Positions 19,492-28,480 are shown, numbered from the stretch's first letter. The stretch is 33,201 bases of DNA from Rubrivivax sp. (GCA_016789955.1 JAEUPB010000021.1:1-33201), one strand, 5' to 3'. Translations and numbers: made by a program. The notes: generated by a model not told the origin, from the letters alone.

Positions 19492-20321
19492 TGGCCACCA
19501 CGTCCTCGCAACCCAAGCTGCGCCTGCGCGACGTCAGCAAGCACTTCATCGCCCCGCGCACCGGCATGCGCACGCTGGCGGTGGCCAACGTCACGCTGGA
19601 CATCGAGAGCGGCGAGTTCGTCTGCGTGGTCGGCCCGTCGGGCTGCGGCAAGTCCACCGTGCTGAACCTGATCGCCGGGCTGGACACGCCCACCGGCGGC
19701 ACGGTCGAGAAGGACGGCCAGAAGATCACCGGCCCGGGCGCCGACCGCGGCGTGATGTTCCAGGACTACGCGCTGATGCCCTGGCAGAGCGTGGCCGACA
19801 ACGTCGGCTTCGGGCTGCGCCACGGCACGCCGGGCAAGCCGTACACGCCGGCGCAGCGCGAGGAGCGCATCCGCCAGCACATCGAGCTCGTGGGCCTCTC
19901 CGGCTCGGAGCACAAGTACCCGCACCAGCTCTCCGGCGGCATGCGGCAGCGCGTGGCGCTGGCGCGCCTCTTGGCCAACGGCCCCGACGTGCTGCTGCTC
20001 GACGAGCCGCTCGGCGCGCTGGACGCGCAGACGCGCCTCATCCTGCAGGTGGAGTTGCTGCGCATCTGGGGCGAGACGCAGCCGCGCGAGCAGCGCAAGA
20101 CCGCCGTGTTCATCACGCACGACATCGAGGAGGCCGTGTTCCTGGCCGACCGCGTGGTGGTGATGAGCAGCCACCCGGGCCGCGTGCGCGAGATCCTGCC
20201 GATCGAGCTGCCACGCCCGCGCGACGAGTCGATCCGCGGAGATGCCCGCTTCGGCCACTACGTCGAGGCCATCTGGAACCTGATCCGCGACGAGGCGCGC
20301 CGCGCCATCGCCGCCGCCTGA
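19491..20321 (+). CDS. ABC importer ATPase (SsuB/TauB type, system A)
   Basis: A 276-aa ATP-binding subunit with all motifs: Walker A GPSGCGKST (48-56), Q-loop Q91, signature LSGGM (147-151), Walker B VLLLDEP (167-173) and switch H210 (FITHD). It energises uptake through permeases 1 and 2 at the inner membrane. The start codon shares its A with the preceding stop (TGATG). A 65-nt gap with a GAGGAGA ribosome binding site separates it from the binding-protein gene. Confidence 0.95.
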   Translation: MATTSSQPKLRLRDVSKHFIAPRTGMRTLAVANVTLDIESGEFVCVVGPSGCGKSTVLNLIAGLDTPTGGTVEKDGQKITGPGADRGVMFQDYALMPWQSVADNVGFGLRHGTPGKPYTPAQREERIRQHIELVGLSGSEHKYPHQLSGGMRQRVALARLLANGPDVLLLDEPLGALDAQTRLILQVELLRIWGETQPREQRKTAVFITHDIEEAVFLADRVVVMSSHPGRVREILPIELPRPRDESIRGDARFGHYVEAIWNLIRDEARRAIAAA

Positions 20322-20386
20322 CCCTCACGCCGAACCCCGGCCGACCGCCGGCGCCCCGAACACACCGATCCCGAGGAGACATCCGC

Positions 20387-21631
20387 ATGACGACCCGCTC
20401 CCCCCTCATCGCCTTGCCCGCCCGTCGCCAGCTGATCGTCGGCGGCCTGGGCACCGCCGCCGCGCTGGCGCTGCCGCGCACCGTGCTCGGCCAGGGCCGC
20501 AAGGCGCTGAAGGTCTCGGTGGGCCGCATCCCCTGGGCCGCCGGCAACTCGCCGATGACCCAGTACATGATCCAGCAGAAGTCGTTCGAGAAGCGCGCCG
20601 CCGAGCTCGGCTACGACCTCACGGTGGACTGGCGCGAGTACCCCACCGCGCTGCCGATGGTCGAGGCGATGGTCGGCAACAACCTCGACATGGGCATGTG
20701 GGGCAACACGCCGATCATCCGCGGCATCGCCAGCGGGCTGCCGATCAGCCTGATGTGCGTGGGCGAGGGCCACCTGCGCTTCCTGATCACCACGCGCAAG
20801 GGCTCGCCGATCCGCAACGCGCAGGACCTGAAGGGCAAGACCATCGGCGTCTCGCTCGGCGGCGACCCGCAGAGCGCGCTGACGCAGATGCTGAAGTTCG
20901 AGCTCGGCGTGCAGGACGTGATGAAGGACGCGGGCATCAAGTACATCAACATGCCCACGCACGCGCAGGCCGCCTCGGTGCCCGCCGGCGTGGACGCCAC
21001 CTGCACGATCTACCCGGCGTACCTGGCCGCGCAGGCCTCGGGCACGACGGCGATCATGAACTCCTTCGGCTACACCGAGGACCACTACGAGGGTCCGGCG
21101 GGCAAGGGCGCCGGCAACCTGCTGGCCAGCGTCAAGAAGTCGCAGTTCTATCCCGACGGCTACTACCTGCACCGCTCGTTCTGGATCCTGCGCAACGGCA
21201 TCGCCGAGCAGCACCCGAACGTGGTGGTGGCGTTCCTGATGGCGCAGCAGGAGGCGGTGGCGGCGCTCACCGCGATGGACGCGGGCGCGGTGTCGCAGCT
21301 CGTCAAGGACTACTGGAAGCTCGACGCGGCACAGGGCGCCAAGGTCGTGAAGGACGACGTGCTGTTCTCACGCGGCTGGAGCTGGCCGACCGAGAACGAC
21401 GCGCTGGCGGTGCTGGAGTCGTCCAAGTACATGGTGGCCAACAAGGTCATCGAGCAGCCGCTCTCGTGGGCGCAGGTCAAGGGCGCGTTCCAGCGCACCG
21501 TGCCGCTCGTGAAGCAGGCCTACGAGCGCCTGGGCTCCAAGCCCGGCGCCGCCGAATTCACCCGCACCGACACCGCCGACCTGCGCGGCCGGCCGCTGTG
21601 GGAGATGGACAAGTGGACGGACAGGGCGTGA
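20387..21631 (+). CDS. ABC importer substrate-binding protein (NrtA/SsuA type, system A)
   Basis: A 414-aa periplasmic binding protein. The leader has ARRQLIVGG followed by a hydrophobic run to LGQG, possibly twin-arginine or Sec. The mature part begins KALKVSVGRIPWAAG and shows the fold's LVEAMVGNNLDMGMWGNTPIIR (as VEAMVGNN...) and DLKGKTIGVSLGGDPQSAL segments, where nitrate/sulfonate-type proteins cradle the ligand. Longer than TauA or SsuA (about 320 aa). The ligand is unknown; it captures substrate for the two-permease importer encoded immediately upstream. The start is supported by GAGGAGACATCCGC before the ATG. Confidence 0.9.
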   Translation: MTTRSPLIALPARRQLIVGGLGTAAALALPRTVLGQGRKALKVSVGRIPWAAGNSPMTQYMIQQKSFEKRAAELGYDLTVDWREYPTALPMVEAMVGNNLDMGMWGNTPIIRGIASGLPISLMCVGEGHLRFLITTRKGSPIRNAQDLKGKTIGVSLGGDPQSALTQMLKFELGVQDVMKDAGIKYINMPTHAQAASVPAGVDATCTIYPAYLAAQASGTTAIMNSFGYTEDHYEGPAGKGAGNLLASVKKSQFYPDGYYLHRSFWILRNGIAEQHPNVVVAFLMAQQEAVAALTAMDAGAVSQLVKDYWKLDAAQGAKVVKDDVLFSRGWSWPTENDALAVLESSKYMVANKVIEQPLSWAQVKGAFQRTVPLVKQAYERLGSKPGAAEFTRTDTADLRGRPLWEMDKWTDRA

Positions 21632-21670
21632 GCCCCCGCATCCGCGATCGAACTGACAGGAGCATCTGAC

Positions 21671-22567
21671 ATGAACGTGGGATTCATCGGCGTGGGCGTG
21701 ATGGGCGGCCCGATGGCGCTGAACGTGCTGAAGGGCGGCCATGCGCTGACCGTCTACGACCGCAGCCCCGAGGCGGTGGCGCGGCTGGTGGCCGCGGGGG
21801 CCAAGGCCGCCGCGAGCCCGAAGGAGGTCGGCGCGGCCAGCGAGATCGTGGTCACGATGCTGCCCGAGCCGCAGCACGTCGAGCAGGTGGTGCTCGGTGC
21901 CGACGGCGTGGCTGCCGGCATGAAGAAGGGTGGGCTGGTGATCGACATGAGCACCATCGACCCCGTCACGTCGCAGCGCGTGGGCCGTGCGCTGAAGGAG
22001 ATCGGCATCGCGATGGTCGACTCGCCTGTCGGCAAGACCAGCGAGCATGCCGCCACCGGCACGCTGACGCTGATGGTCGGCGGCGAGAGCGCCGACATCG
22101 AGCGCGCGATGCCGGTGCTCAAGTGCATGGGCACCGACACCTTCCTCTGTGGCGGCCCCGGCATGGGCCACGCGATGAAGATGACCAACAACGTGCTGGC
22201 CACCACCATCATGGTCGCCAACACCGAGGCGCTGGCGATCGGCGTGAAGGCGGGCCTGAAGCTCGAGCTGATGATGGAGGTGATGAAGACCACGATGGCC
22301 TTCAACCACCAGCTCTACGTCGCCATGCCCAAGAAGGCCTTCAAGGGCGACGACAGCCCCGGCTTCATGTGCAAGCTGGCCGGCAAGGACGTGCGCCTGG
22401 CGGTGGAGTACGCCAAGGCCGTGGGCTTCGATGCGGTGGTGAGCAGGGCCGCGCAGGAGACGCTCGACCGCGCCGGCAGGCTCGGATTCGCCGAGCGCGA
22501 CACCGCCGTGCTGATGAAGATCCGCGAGGACGAACTCGGCATCCAGGTGCGGCAGGCGCAGGCCTGA
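21671..22567 (+). CDS. Beta-hydroxyacid dehydrogenase family reductase, YihU/HIBDH-like
   Basis: A 298-aa enzyme of the 3-hydroxyisobutyrate dehydrogenase family. The Rossmann motif is FIGVGVMGGPMA (5-16), with D30 after beta-2 suggesting NAD(H), and the catalytic lysine is K170 (HAMKMTNN). At 119-124 it reads PVGKTS, then EHAATGTL, where typical HIBDHs have PVSGG. E. coli sulfolactaldehyde reductase YihU has, from memory, PVGRTS here, with the Arg plus Asn174 and Ser178 contacting the sulfonate. Here the positions are K122, N174 and T178. A sulfo- or other acid-semialdehyde substrate is therefore possible; tartronate semialdehyde or hydroxyisobutyrate are alternatives. AGGAG 8 nt before the ATG supports the start. 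It sits between the two importers. Confidence 0.88.
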   Translation: MNVGFIGVGVMGGPMALNVLKGGHALTVYDRSPEAVARLVAAGAKAAASPKEVGAASEIVVTMLPEPQHVEQVVLGADGVAAGMKKGGLVIDMSTIDPVTSQRVGRALKEIGIAMVDSPVGKTSEHAATGTLTLMVGGESADIERAMPVLKCMGTDTFLCGGPGMGHAMKMTNNVLATTIMVANTEALAIGVKAGLKLELMMEVMKTTMAFNHQLYVAMPKKAFKGDDSPGFMCKLAGKDVRLAVEYAKAVGFDAVVSRAAQETLDRAGRLGFAERDTAVLMKIREDELGIQVRQAQA

Positions 22568-22629
22568 CCGGTCCGTCCCCGCAGGCGGGCCCGGCCCGCC
22601 TCCAGTGACCCCAGCGTAGCGGAGCAGCG

Positions 22630-23466
22630 ATGGCGGAAGCAGCGCGCCAGGCCTCACCCATGCCCACGGGCCGGCCGAAGGTGTCGTTCCAGGGTGTCGA
22701 GAAGGTCTACCGGGCGGCCAGTGGCGGCCGCGAGCCGACACGCGCGCTCGACGCCTTCGACCTGCAGATCGTCCCCGGCGAGATCGTCTCGATCATCGGC
22801 CCCACCGGCTGCGGCAAGTCGACGGCGTTGAACATCCTGGCCGGCTTCGAGCAGGCCACGGCCGGCGTGGTGCGCGTCGACGACGAGATCGTCACCGGCC
22901 CGGGCCGCAACCGCGGCGTGGTGTTCCAGCAGCCCTCCCTGTTCCCGTGGATGTCGGTACTCGACAACGTCGTTCTGGGCGTGAAGTGCCGCGGCGGCGA
23001 CCCCACCGCCTACGGGCCGCGCGCACTGGAGCTGCTGGCCGAGGTGGGCCTGGCGGGCTTCGAGCGCCACTACCCCTACCAGCTCTCCGGCGGCATGCAG
23101 CAGCGCGTGCAGATCGCGCGCGCGCTGATCGGCGAGCCCGACATCCTGCTGATGGACGAGCCCTTCGGGGCGCTGGACTACCAGACCCGGCTGCTGATGC
23201 AGAAGCTGCTGCTGCGGCTGTGGGCGCACTTCCGGCCGACCATCCTGTTCATCACGCACGACGTCGGCGAGGCGATCTTCATCTCCGACCGCGTGATCGC
23301 GATGACGCGCCGGCCCGGCCGCGTGAAGCTCGCCGTGGAGGTGCACGCCCCCAAGCCGCGCGACTACGAGTTCCTCGGCTCGCCCGAGTTCATCCGCCTG
23401 GAGCACGAGCTGGTGCTGGCCGTGCAGGGCGAGGTGGAAGGGCGCGAGGCCGAGGCGGCGCACTGA
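22630..23466 (+). CDS. ABC importer ATPase (SsuB/TauB type, system B)
   Basis: A 278-aa ATP-binding subunit with Walker A GPTGCGKST (57-65), Q-loop FQQPSLFPW (Q100/Q101), signature LSGGM (152-156), Walker B ILLMDEP (172-178) and FITHD. It precedes a binding protein, permease and second binding protein that probably form one importer. Distinct from the system A ATPase, so the two importers are separate units and not a simple duplication of a full set. Ribosome binding site GGAGC. Confidence 0.94.
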   Translation: MAEAARQASPMPTGRPKVSFQGVEKVYRAASGGREPTRALDAFDLQIVPGEIVSIIGPTGCGKSTALNILAGFEQATAGVVRVDDEIVTGPGRNRGVVFQQPSLFPWMSVLDNVVLGVKCRGGDPTAYGPRALELLAEVGLAGFERHYPYQLSGGMQQRVQIARALIGEPDILLMDEPFGALDYQTRLLMQKLLLRLWAHFRPTILFITHDVGEAIFISDRVIAMTRRPGRVKLAVEVHAPKPRDYEFLGSPEFIRLEHELVLAVQGEVEGREAEAAH

Positions 23467-23498
23467 GACACAACCAGGACACCCGGAGGAGACCCCCC

Positions 23499-24548
23499 AT
23501 GCAATCGCACCTCATCCTGCGCCGCACCGCGACGGCGCTGCTGTCCGCCGCCGCATTGCTGCTGGGCTCGGCCCCCGCGCGCGCGGCCGATGCGCCGCTG
23601 GAGTTCAACTACGGCATCCCGAACGCCAACCACGCGACGGTTTTCGTCGCGCAGGACCTGGGCCTGTTCGAGAAGGCCGGGCTGAAGCCGAAGTTCTTCA
23701 CCTTCCTCTCGGGCGCGCCGCTGCTGGCCGGGCTGAAGAGCGAGAGCCTCGACGTGGTCACCGCGGGCCTGGCGCTGGCTCTCGCGCTGGGGCAGGACAT
23801 CCCGCTGAAGTTCATCTTCTGGGAGGCCAACTCGGCCGTCAGCGAAGGGCTGGTGGTCGACCCGAAGTCGGGCATCAAGTCGTACACCGACATCCTCAAG
23901 GCGAAGAAGATCGCCGCGGCCACCGGCACCTGCGCGCAGGTGGCGCTGTACATGCTGGCGAAGAAGGCGGGCGTGGACTACGCCAGGCTCGACGTCGTCA
24001 ACATCCCGGCGCCGCTGTTCCGCAACGCGTTCAAGAGCGGCTCGATCGATGCCGGCGTCGCCTGGCCGCCGTTCTCGCTGCAGTTGCAGGCCGAGGGATA
24101 CCCGATCGCCGCGTTCGATGAGCAGTACACGCCGCCCGGCGGTCTGTGCCCGGGGCTCACCGCCGCTCGGCCGGGGTTCCTCAAGCAGCACCCCGAGGTC
24201 GGCCTGAAGCTCGTGCAGGTGGAGGCGATGGCGCGCGAGGCGATCGCGAAGAACCCGCAGCTCGCCGTCGACGCCTACGTCAAGCGCCAGCAGCTCGCGC
24301 CCGAGGTGGCCAAGGCCACGGTGGAGCGCGAGTGCTGCGACCGCGGCATCCCGAGCTTCGCGCAGCAGGTGGACCCGAAGTCACCGTACTCGATGACCTC
24401 GAAGGAAGGCCTGGCCGCCAAGCTGAGCCTGGCCATCGAGGCGCTGCACGCGATGAAGGCGATCCCCGCGCCGATCCCCGCCGCGGTGGTGCAGGAGGCG
24501 GTGGACCCGACCTACCTGCTGCAGTACCTGAAAACGCAGGGCAAATAG
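23499..24548 (+). CDS. ABC importer substrate-binding protein B1 (TauA/SsuA type)
   Basis: A 349-aa periplasmic binding protein with a Sec signal peptide ending at about ARA-AD (residue 30). Segments LEFNYGIPNANHATVFVAQD, DLGLFEKAGLKPKFFTF and SGAPLLAGLKSE are typical of the family's first lobe. It is a close paralogue of B2 (25366-26385): the GLFEKAGLKPKFFTF stretch and NIPAPLFRNxFKS are shared. It differs at GVAWPPFSLQLQAEGYP and near the C-terminus (VERECCDRG), positions that may affect ligand choice. Its GGAGGAG ribosome binding site lies 7 nt before the ATG. Confidence 0.93.
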   Translation: MQSHLILRRTATALLSAAALLLGSAPARAADAPLEFNYGIPNANHATVFVAQDLGLFEKAGLKPKFFTFLSGAPLLAGLKSESLDVVTAGLALALALGQDIPLKFIFWEANSAVSEGLVVDPKSGIKSYTDILKAKKIAAATGTCAQVALYMLAKKAGVDYARLDVVNIPAPLFRNAFKSGSIDAGVAWPPFSLQLQAEGYPIAAFDEQYTPPGGLCPGLTAARPGFLKQHPEVGLKLVQVEAMAREAIAKNPQLAVDAYVKRQQLAPEVAKATVERECCDRGIPSFAQQVDPKSPYSMTSKEGLAAKLSLAIEALHAMKAIPAPIPAAVVQEAVDPTYLLQYLKTQGK

Positions 24549-24556
24549 GCGGCGAG

Positions 24557-25342
24557 ATGACCACCCCGAACGCGGAACGACGCCTGCCCGACGCGGCCTA
24601 CTCGGCGGGCGCCGTGGTGGTGCTGCTGGTGCTGTGGTTCGCCCTGTCGCGTTCGAGCTTCGTGAAGCCGGGTTACCTGCCCACGCCCGAGGAGCTGGGG
24701 TCGACCTTCGTCGACCTGGTGAAGAACGGCTACCAGGGCAAGCCGCTGCACGAGCACATCGGCATCAGCCTGTTCCGCTCGCTGACTGGCTTCGCGCTGG
24801 GCGTGCTCACCGGCACGCCGCTGGGCCTGCTCACCGGCTACAGCCGCCGCGCCGGCGCGATGGTGTCGCCGATCATGGCCTTCATCCGGCCGATTCCGCC
24901 GATCGCGTTCATCCCGATGGCGGTGCTGTACTTCGGCCTGGGCGAGGTCGGCAAGATCGTGCTGATCTTCTTCGTCTCGTTCACCTACGTGCAGGCGAGC
25001 GCGCAGGCGGGCGCGGCGAACTTCCCGATCGCCTACCGCCGCGCGGCGCAGTCGCTGGGCCTGACGCGCATGCAGACTTTCGTGCGCATCGTGATGCCCG
25101 GCGCGCTGCCGCAGATCTTCACCGGCCTGAAGGTGGCGCTGGCGCTGAGCTGGGCGGTGGTGGTGGCCGCCGAGTTGGTGGGCGCGCAGAGCGGGCTGGG
25201 CTTCATGATCTCCGACGCCGCGCTGCTGTTCCGCATCCCGGTCGTCTTCATCGGCATCACGCTGATCGGCGTCATCGGCCTGGTGCTGAACCTGGCGCTG
25301 AACGCCCTCGAGACCCGCATCGTCCATTGGAAGGGCCGCTGA
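24557..25342 (+). CDS. ABC importer permease (SsuC/TauC type, system B)
   Basis: A 261-aa inner-membrane permease with about six hydrophobic helices, a coupling-helix sequence YRRAAQSLGLTRMQTFVRIVMPGALP, and the subfamily loop AAELVGAQSGLGFMI. It is the only permease gene of system B, so a homodimer is expected. It starts 8 nt after B1 and lies between two paralogous binding-protein genes, indicating that both feed the same channel. Confidence 0.93.
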   Translation: MTTPNAERRLPDAAYSAGAVVVLLVLWFALSRSSFVKPGYLPTPEELGSTFVDLVKNGYQGKPLHEHIGISLFRSLTGFALGVLTGTPLGLLTGYSRRAGAMVSPIMAFIRPIPPIAFIPMAVLYFGLGEVGKIVLIFFVSFTYVQASAQAGAANFPIAYRRAAQSLGLTRMQTFVRIVMPGALPQIFTGLKVALALSWAVVVAAELVGAQSGLGFMISDAALLFRIPVVFIGITLIGVIGLVLNLALNALETRIVHWKGR

Positions 25343-25365
25343 CACGGCACCGCAGAGGAGACTCC

Positions 25366-26385
25366 ATGAACCGCACCGCCCTGGCGCTGACCGCAGCGCT
25401 GTTCGTCACCCCGATGGCCGCCCGCGCGCAGGCGCCCCTGGAGGTGAACTACGGCTACACCACGGCCGACCACGTGAACCTCTACGTGGCGCAGGACCTC
25501 GGCCTGTTCGAGAAGGCCGGCCTGAAGCCGAAGTTCTTCACCTTCGCTTCGGGCGCGCCGATGCTGGCCGCGCTGAAGAGCGACAGCGTGGACGTGCTCA
25601 CCGCCGGCCTCGGCTTCGCCTTCGCGCTCGGGCAGAACATCCCGCTGAAGATGCTGTTCTGGAACTCCAACGACGCGCTGGGCGAAGGCTTCGTGGTGGA
25701 CCCGGCGAGCCCGGTGAAGTCGTTCCGGGACTTGGCCAAGGCGCAGAAGATCGGCGCCGCGTCGGGCACCTGCGCGCAGATCGCGCTGTACCTGATGGCG
25801 CAGAAGAACGGCGTCGACTACGCCAAGCTGAACGTCGTCAACATCCCCGCGCCGCTGTTCCGCAACTCGTTCAAGAGCAGCTCGATCGACGCCGGCATCG
25901 CCTGGTCGCCGTACTCGTTCATGCTCGACGCCGAGGGCTACAAGGTCGTCAACTTCGACGTCGACTACGTGCCGCTGGGCGGCGTGTGCCCGCGCACGAC
26001 GGCGGTGCGGCCGGCGTTCCTCAAGGCGCACCCCGAGATCGGCCCGAAGCTGCTGGAGATCGACGCGCAGGCTGCCGAGGCGGTGGCGAAGAACCCGCAG
26101 CTCGCCGTCGATGCGCTGGTCAAGCGGCTGAGCCTGGCACCGGAGGTGGCCAAGGCCGCCATCGCGCAGCTGTACATGAAGCGGCCGACGATCGAGCAGC
26201 AGCTCGACCCGAACTCGCCGTACACGATGGTCGCCAGGGACAAGGGCCTGGCCGCGCAGTACGTGCTGGCCACGCAGGTGCTGTTCGAGACCAAGAGCAT
26301 CCCGGCGCCGGTGTCGAAGCAGGTCATCGAGGACGCGATCGATCCCGAGCCGCTGAAGCGGTTCGCGGCATCGCGCAAGCGCTGA
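25366..26385 (+). CDS. ABC importer substrate-binding protein B2 (TauA/SsuA type)
   Basis: A 339-aa periplasmic binding protein with a Sec signal ending ARA-QA (about residue 21). It is strongly similar to B1 through the mature first lobe and the hinge, for example AQDLGLFEKAGLKPKFFTFASGAP, CAQIALYLMAQKNGVDYAKL and NIPAPLFRNSFKS, so it probably arose by gene duplication. It lies 23 nt behind the permease gene with GAGGAGAC before the ATG. Two binding proteins may widen substrate range or affinity for one importer; a regulatory or sensor role is also possible. Confidence 0.93.
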   Translation: MNRTALALTAALFVTPMAARAQAPLEVNYGYTTADHVNLYVAQDLGLFEKAGLKPKFFTFASGAPMLAALKSDSVDVLTAGLGFAFALGQNIPLKMLFWNSNDALGEGFVVDPASPVKSFRDLAKAQKIGAASGTCAQIALYLMAQKNGVDYAKLNVVNIPAPLFRNSFKSSSIDAGIAWSPYSFMLDAEGYKVVNFDVDYVPLGGVCPRTTAVRPAFLKAHPEIGPKLLEIDAQAAEAVAKNPQLAVDALVKRLSLAPEVAKAAIAQLYMKRPTIEQQLDPNSPYTMVARDKGLAAQYVLATQVLFETKSIPAPVSKQVIEDAIDPEPLKRFAASRKR

Positions 26386-26422
26386 CCGCACGTACCGCCC
26401 CACCCCGCGAGGAGAGCCACCG

Positions 26423-26719
26423 ATGCCGGCCTACGTGATCAACGACATGGAGATCACCGACCCGGTGACCTTCGACCAGTACAGGCAACTGTCGCCGGCC
26501 ACCGTGGCGCAGTACGGCGGCCGCTTCCTCGTGCGCGGCGGCGCCATCGAGCCGCAGGAGGGCCACTGGGCGCCCAAGCGGCTGGTGGTGCTGGAGTTCC
26601 CGAGCGTCGAGCAGGCGCGTGCCTGGATCGACTCGCCCGAGTACGCGCCGGCGCGCCGGCTGCGGCAGCTGAGCGCGACGTCGAACCTGATCGTGGTCGA
26701 TGGGGTGGTGCCGGCGTGA
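26423..26719 (+). CDS. DUF1330 family protein
   Basis: A 98-aa ferredoxin-like alpha+beta barrel protein of the DUF1330 family, recognised from MPAYVINDMEITDPVTFDQYRQLSPATVAQYGGRFLVRGG (split motif), LVVLEFPSVEQARAWIDSPEYAPARRLR and a terminal NLIVVDG. Function is unknown; relatives in the dimeric barrel superfamily bind or isomerise small hydrophobic acids. It follows B2 by 37 nt with GAGGAG before the ATG and is the last gene of the rightward catabolic/transport block. The 93 nt to the next gene hold a GC-rich inverted stretch but no T-tract, so termination is uncertain. Confidence 0.9.
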   Translation: MPAYVINDMEITDPVTFDQYRQLSPATVAQYGGRFLVRGGAIEPQEGHWAPKRLVVLEFPSVEQARAWIDSPEYAPARRLRQLSATSNLIVVDGVVPA

Positions 26720-26812
26720 CGGTCGTCCCCGCGGCGCGCGCCCGGGCACCGCGGCGCGTGCGCATCGTGCTGGCTACACTGCGCCGCGCGGCGCGGGCCG
26801 CGGAGGGGTGTG

Positions 26813-28480
26813 ATGCAGGCGTGCCGACGAGCAGCGGTCGAGCGCCCGGTGGTCCGGGCCGGGCAGATGCTGCTGGCCGCGGCCGCCCTCGCGTGGGCAG
26901 CCGGGTGCGATGCCCCGACCCCGCCGGTCGCCACAGCACAGGCCTCCGCCGGGCAGGTGCGGCCGCCTGCCGCCGCGGCCGTCACGCGCTACGCGGCGGC
27001 CCGTTTCCTCGAGCAGGCGAGCTTCGGGCCGACGGAAGCCGAGATCGATCGCGTGCGCAGCCTGGGCTACGCCGCGTGGATCGATGAACAGCTCGCGCTG
27101 CCACCGACGCAGCTCGACGGCCGCACCGCCCGCCACTACGACGAGCTCGCCGATCCGCGGGCGCGCCAGCGCGAGTACTGGAACTTCCAGCGCCAGTGGT
27201 ACGGCGCGGCGCTCGCCGGGCGCGATCAGCTCCGCCAGCGCATGGCCTACGCGCTGTCGCAGATCGTGGTCATCTCGCTGGTCAACAACCAGCCCTACGG
27301 GTTGTTCGAGTACCACAACATGCTGCAGCGCCAGGCGTTCGGCGCGTACGGCGTGCTGCTGCGCAGCGTCTCGGTGCACCCGGCGATGGGGTACTTCCTC
27401 GACAACGTCAGCAACCGCTCGGCCAAGTACTGCATCGGTTGCGCCGCCAACGAGAACTACGCACGCGAGCTGATGCAGCTGTTCAGCATCGGGCTCGTCC
27501 GGCTGAACCTCGACGGCACGCCGGTGCGCGATGCGCAGGGGCGCCCGATCGAGACCTACACGCAGCAGGATGTCTCCGACATGGCTCGCGCGCTGACCGG
27601 CTGGGAGTACGACTACGGCAGCACGAGCGAGACCTATGCCTTCCTCGGCAACACGATGCTCGGAACCCAGCCGCTGCTGCACGACGACGACGCCAAGACG
27701 GTGCTCGGCACGGCCTTCCCCGCCGGTCGCACGGCGCCGCAGGAGCTCGACCAGGCGATCGGCGTGCTGATGGCCCACCCCAATACGGCGCCGTTCGTCA
27801 GCCTGCGGCTGATCCAGCGTTTCACCGCGAGCGATCCCAGCCCGGCCTACGTGGGCCGCGTGGCCGCGGTGTTCCGCAACGACGGCCGCGGTGCGGTGGG
27901 CAACCTGGCTGCGGTGGTGAAGGCGATCCTGCTGGACCCCGAGGCACGGCGCGGCGATGCCGGGACCGGCGACGCGGCCTCGTTCGGCAAGGTGCGCGAG
28001 CCGGTGCTGCACACGACTGGCCTGCTGCGCGGGCTGGGTTGCCGGGGCCTGCCGTACGAGCCGACCACGCTGCAGCCGTGGCTGCCGGCGATGCAGGAGG
28101 CCTACAACGCGCCGTCGGTCTTCAACTTCTACGCGCCCACCGACCGGGCGCCCGGCAGCAACCTGCTCGCACCCGAGCAGGCCCTGCTCAACGGGCTGAC
28201 CTTCCGTTCATGGATCAGCGACCTGGACCACATCCAGCGCAACTGGGTGCTGTCGGGTGTCGGCTGCGACCTCGCGCCGCTGGTGCAGGCGGCGCGGCGC
28301 TCGCCGCAGGACTTCATCGAGCTGGTCAACCAGCGCTGGTTCCGCGGCGCGCTGCCCGGTGCGACGCGCGCGGCGCTGCTGGCCGCCTGGCAGAACCAGA
28401 CCGTGCCGACGATGGAGGAACGCGTGACGCTGGTGCTGTCGTTCGCGCTGTCGAGCCCGGCCTACGGAGCGGCCACGTGA
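26813..28480 (+). CDS. DUF1800 family lipoprotein (pair B)
   Basis: A 555-aa DUF1800 protein. The N-terminus carries a lipoprotein signal ending WAAGC, with the cysteine near residue 31. The domain starts at ARFLEQASFGPTEAEIDRVRSLGYAAWID and shows NENYARELMQLFSIGLVRLN, DMARALTGWEY and VLGTAFPAGRTAP. It is closer to the standard DUF1800 length than pair A and lacks the 'YVYRHYPE' module. GGAGGGG 5 nt before the ATG fixes the start at 26813. It overlaps the DUF1501 gene by 4 nt (GTGA), so the two are translated together. The function of these pairs is not known; some authors link them to outer-surface or polysaccharide processes. Confidence 0.92.
   Translation: MQACRRAAVERPVVRAGQMLLAAAALAWAAGCDAPTPPVATAQASAGQVRPPAAAAVTRYAAARFLEQASFGPTEAEIDRVRSLGYAAWIDEQLALPPTQLDGRTARHYDELADPRARQREYWNFQRQWYGAALAGRDQLRQRMAYALSQIVVISLVNNQPYGLFEYHNMLQRQAFGAYGVLLRSVSVHPAMGYFLDNVSNRSAKYCIGCAANENYARELMQLFSIGLVRLNLDGTPVRDAQGRPIETYTQQDVSDMARALTGWEYDYGSTSETYAFLGNTMLGTQPLLHDDDAKTVLGTAFPAGRTAPQELDQAIGVLMAHPNTAPFVSLRLIQRFTASDPSPAYVGRVAAVFRNDGRGAVGNLAAVVKAILLDPEARRGDAGTGDAASFGKVREPVLHTTGLLRGLGCRGLPYEPTTLQPWLPAMQEAYNAPSVFNFYAPTDRAPGSNLLAPEQALLNGLTFRSWISDLDHIQRNWVLSGVGCDLAPLVQAARRSPQDFIELVNQRWFRGALPGATRAALLAAWQNQTVPTMEERVTLVLSFALSSPAYGAAT

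Noticed and set aside
26720-26812. GC-rich inverted stretch after the DUF1330 gene as a terminator
   Set aside because: Arms are imperfect and no T-tract follows, so a Rho-independent terminator is not supported.
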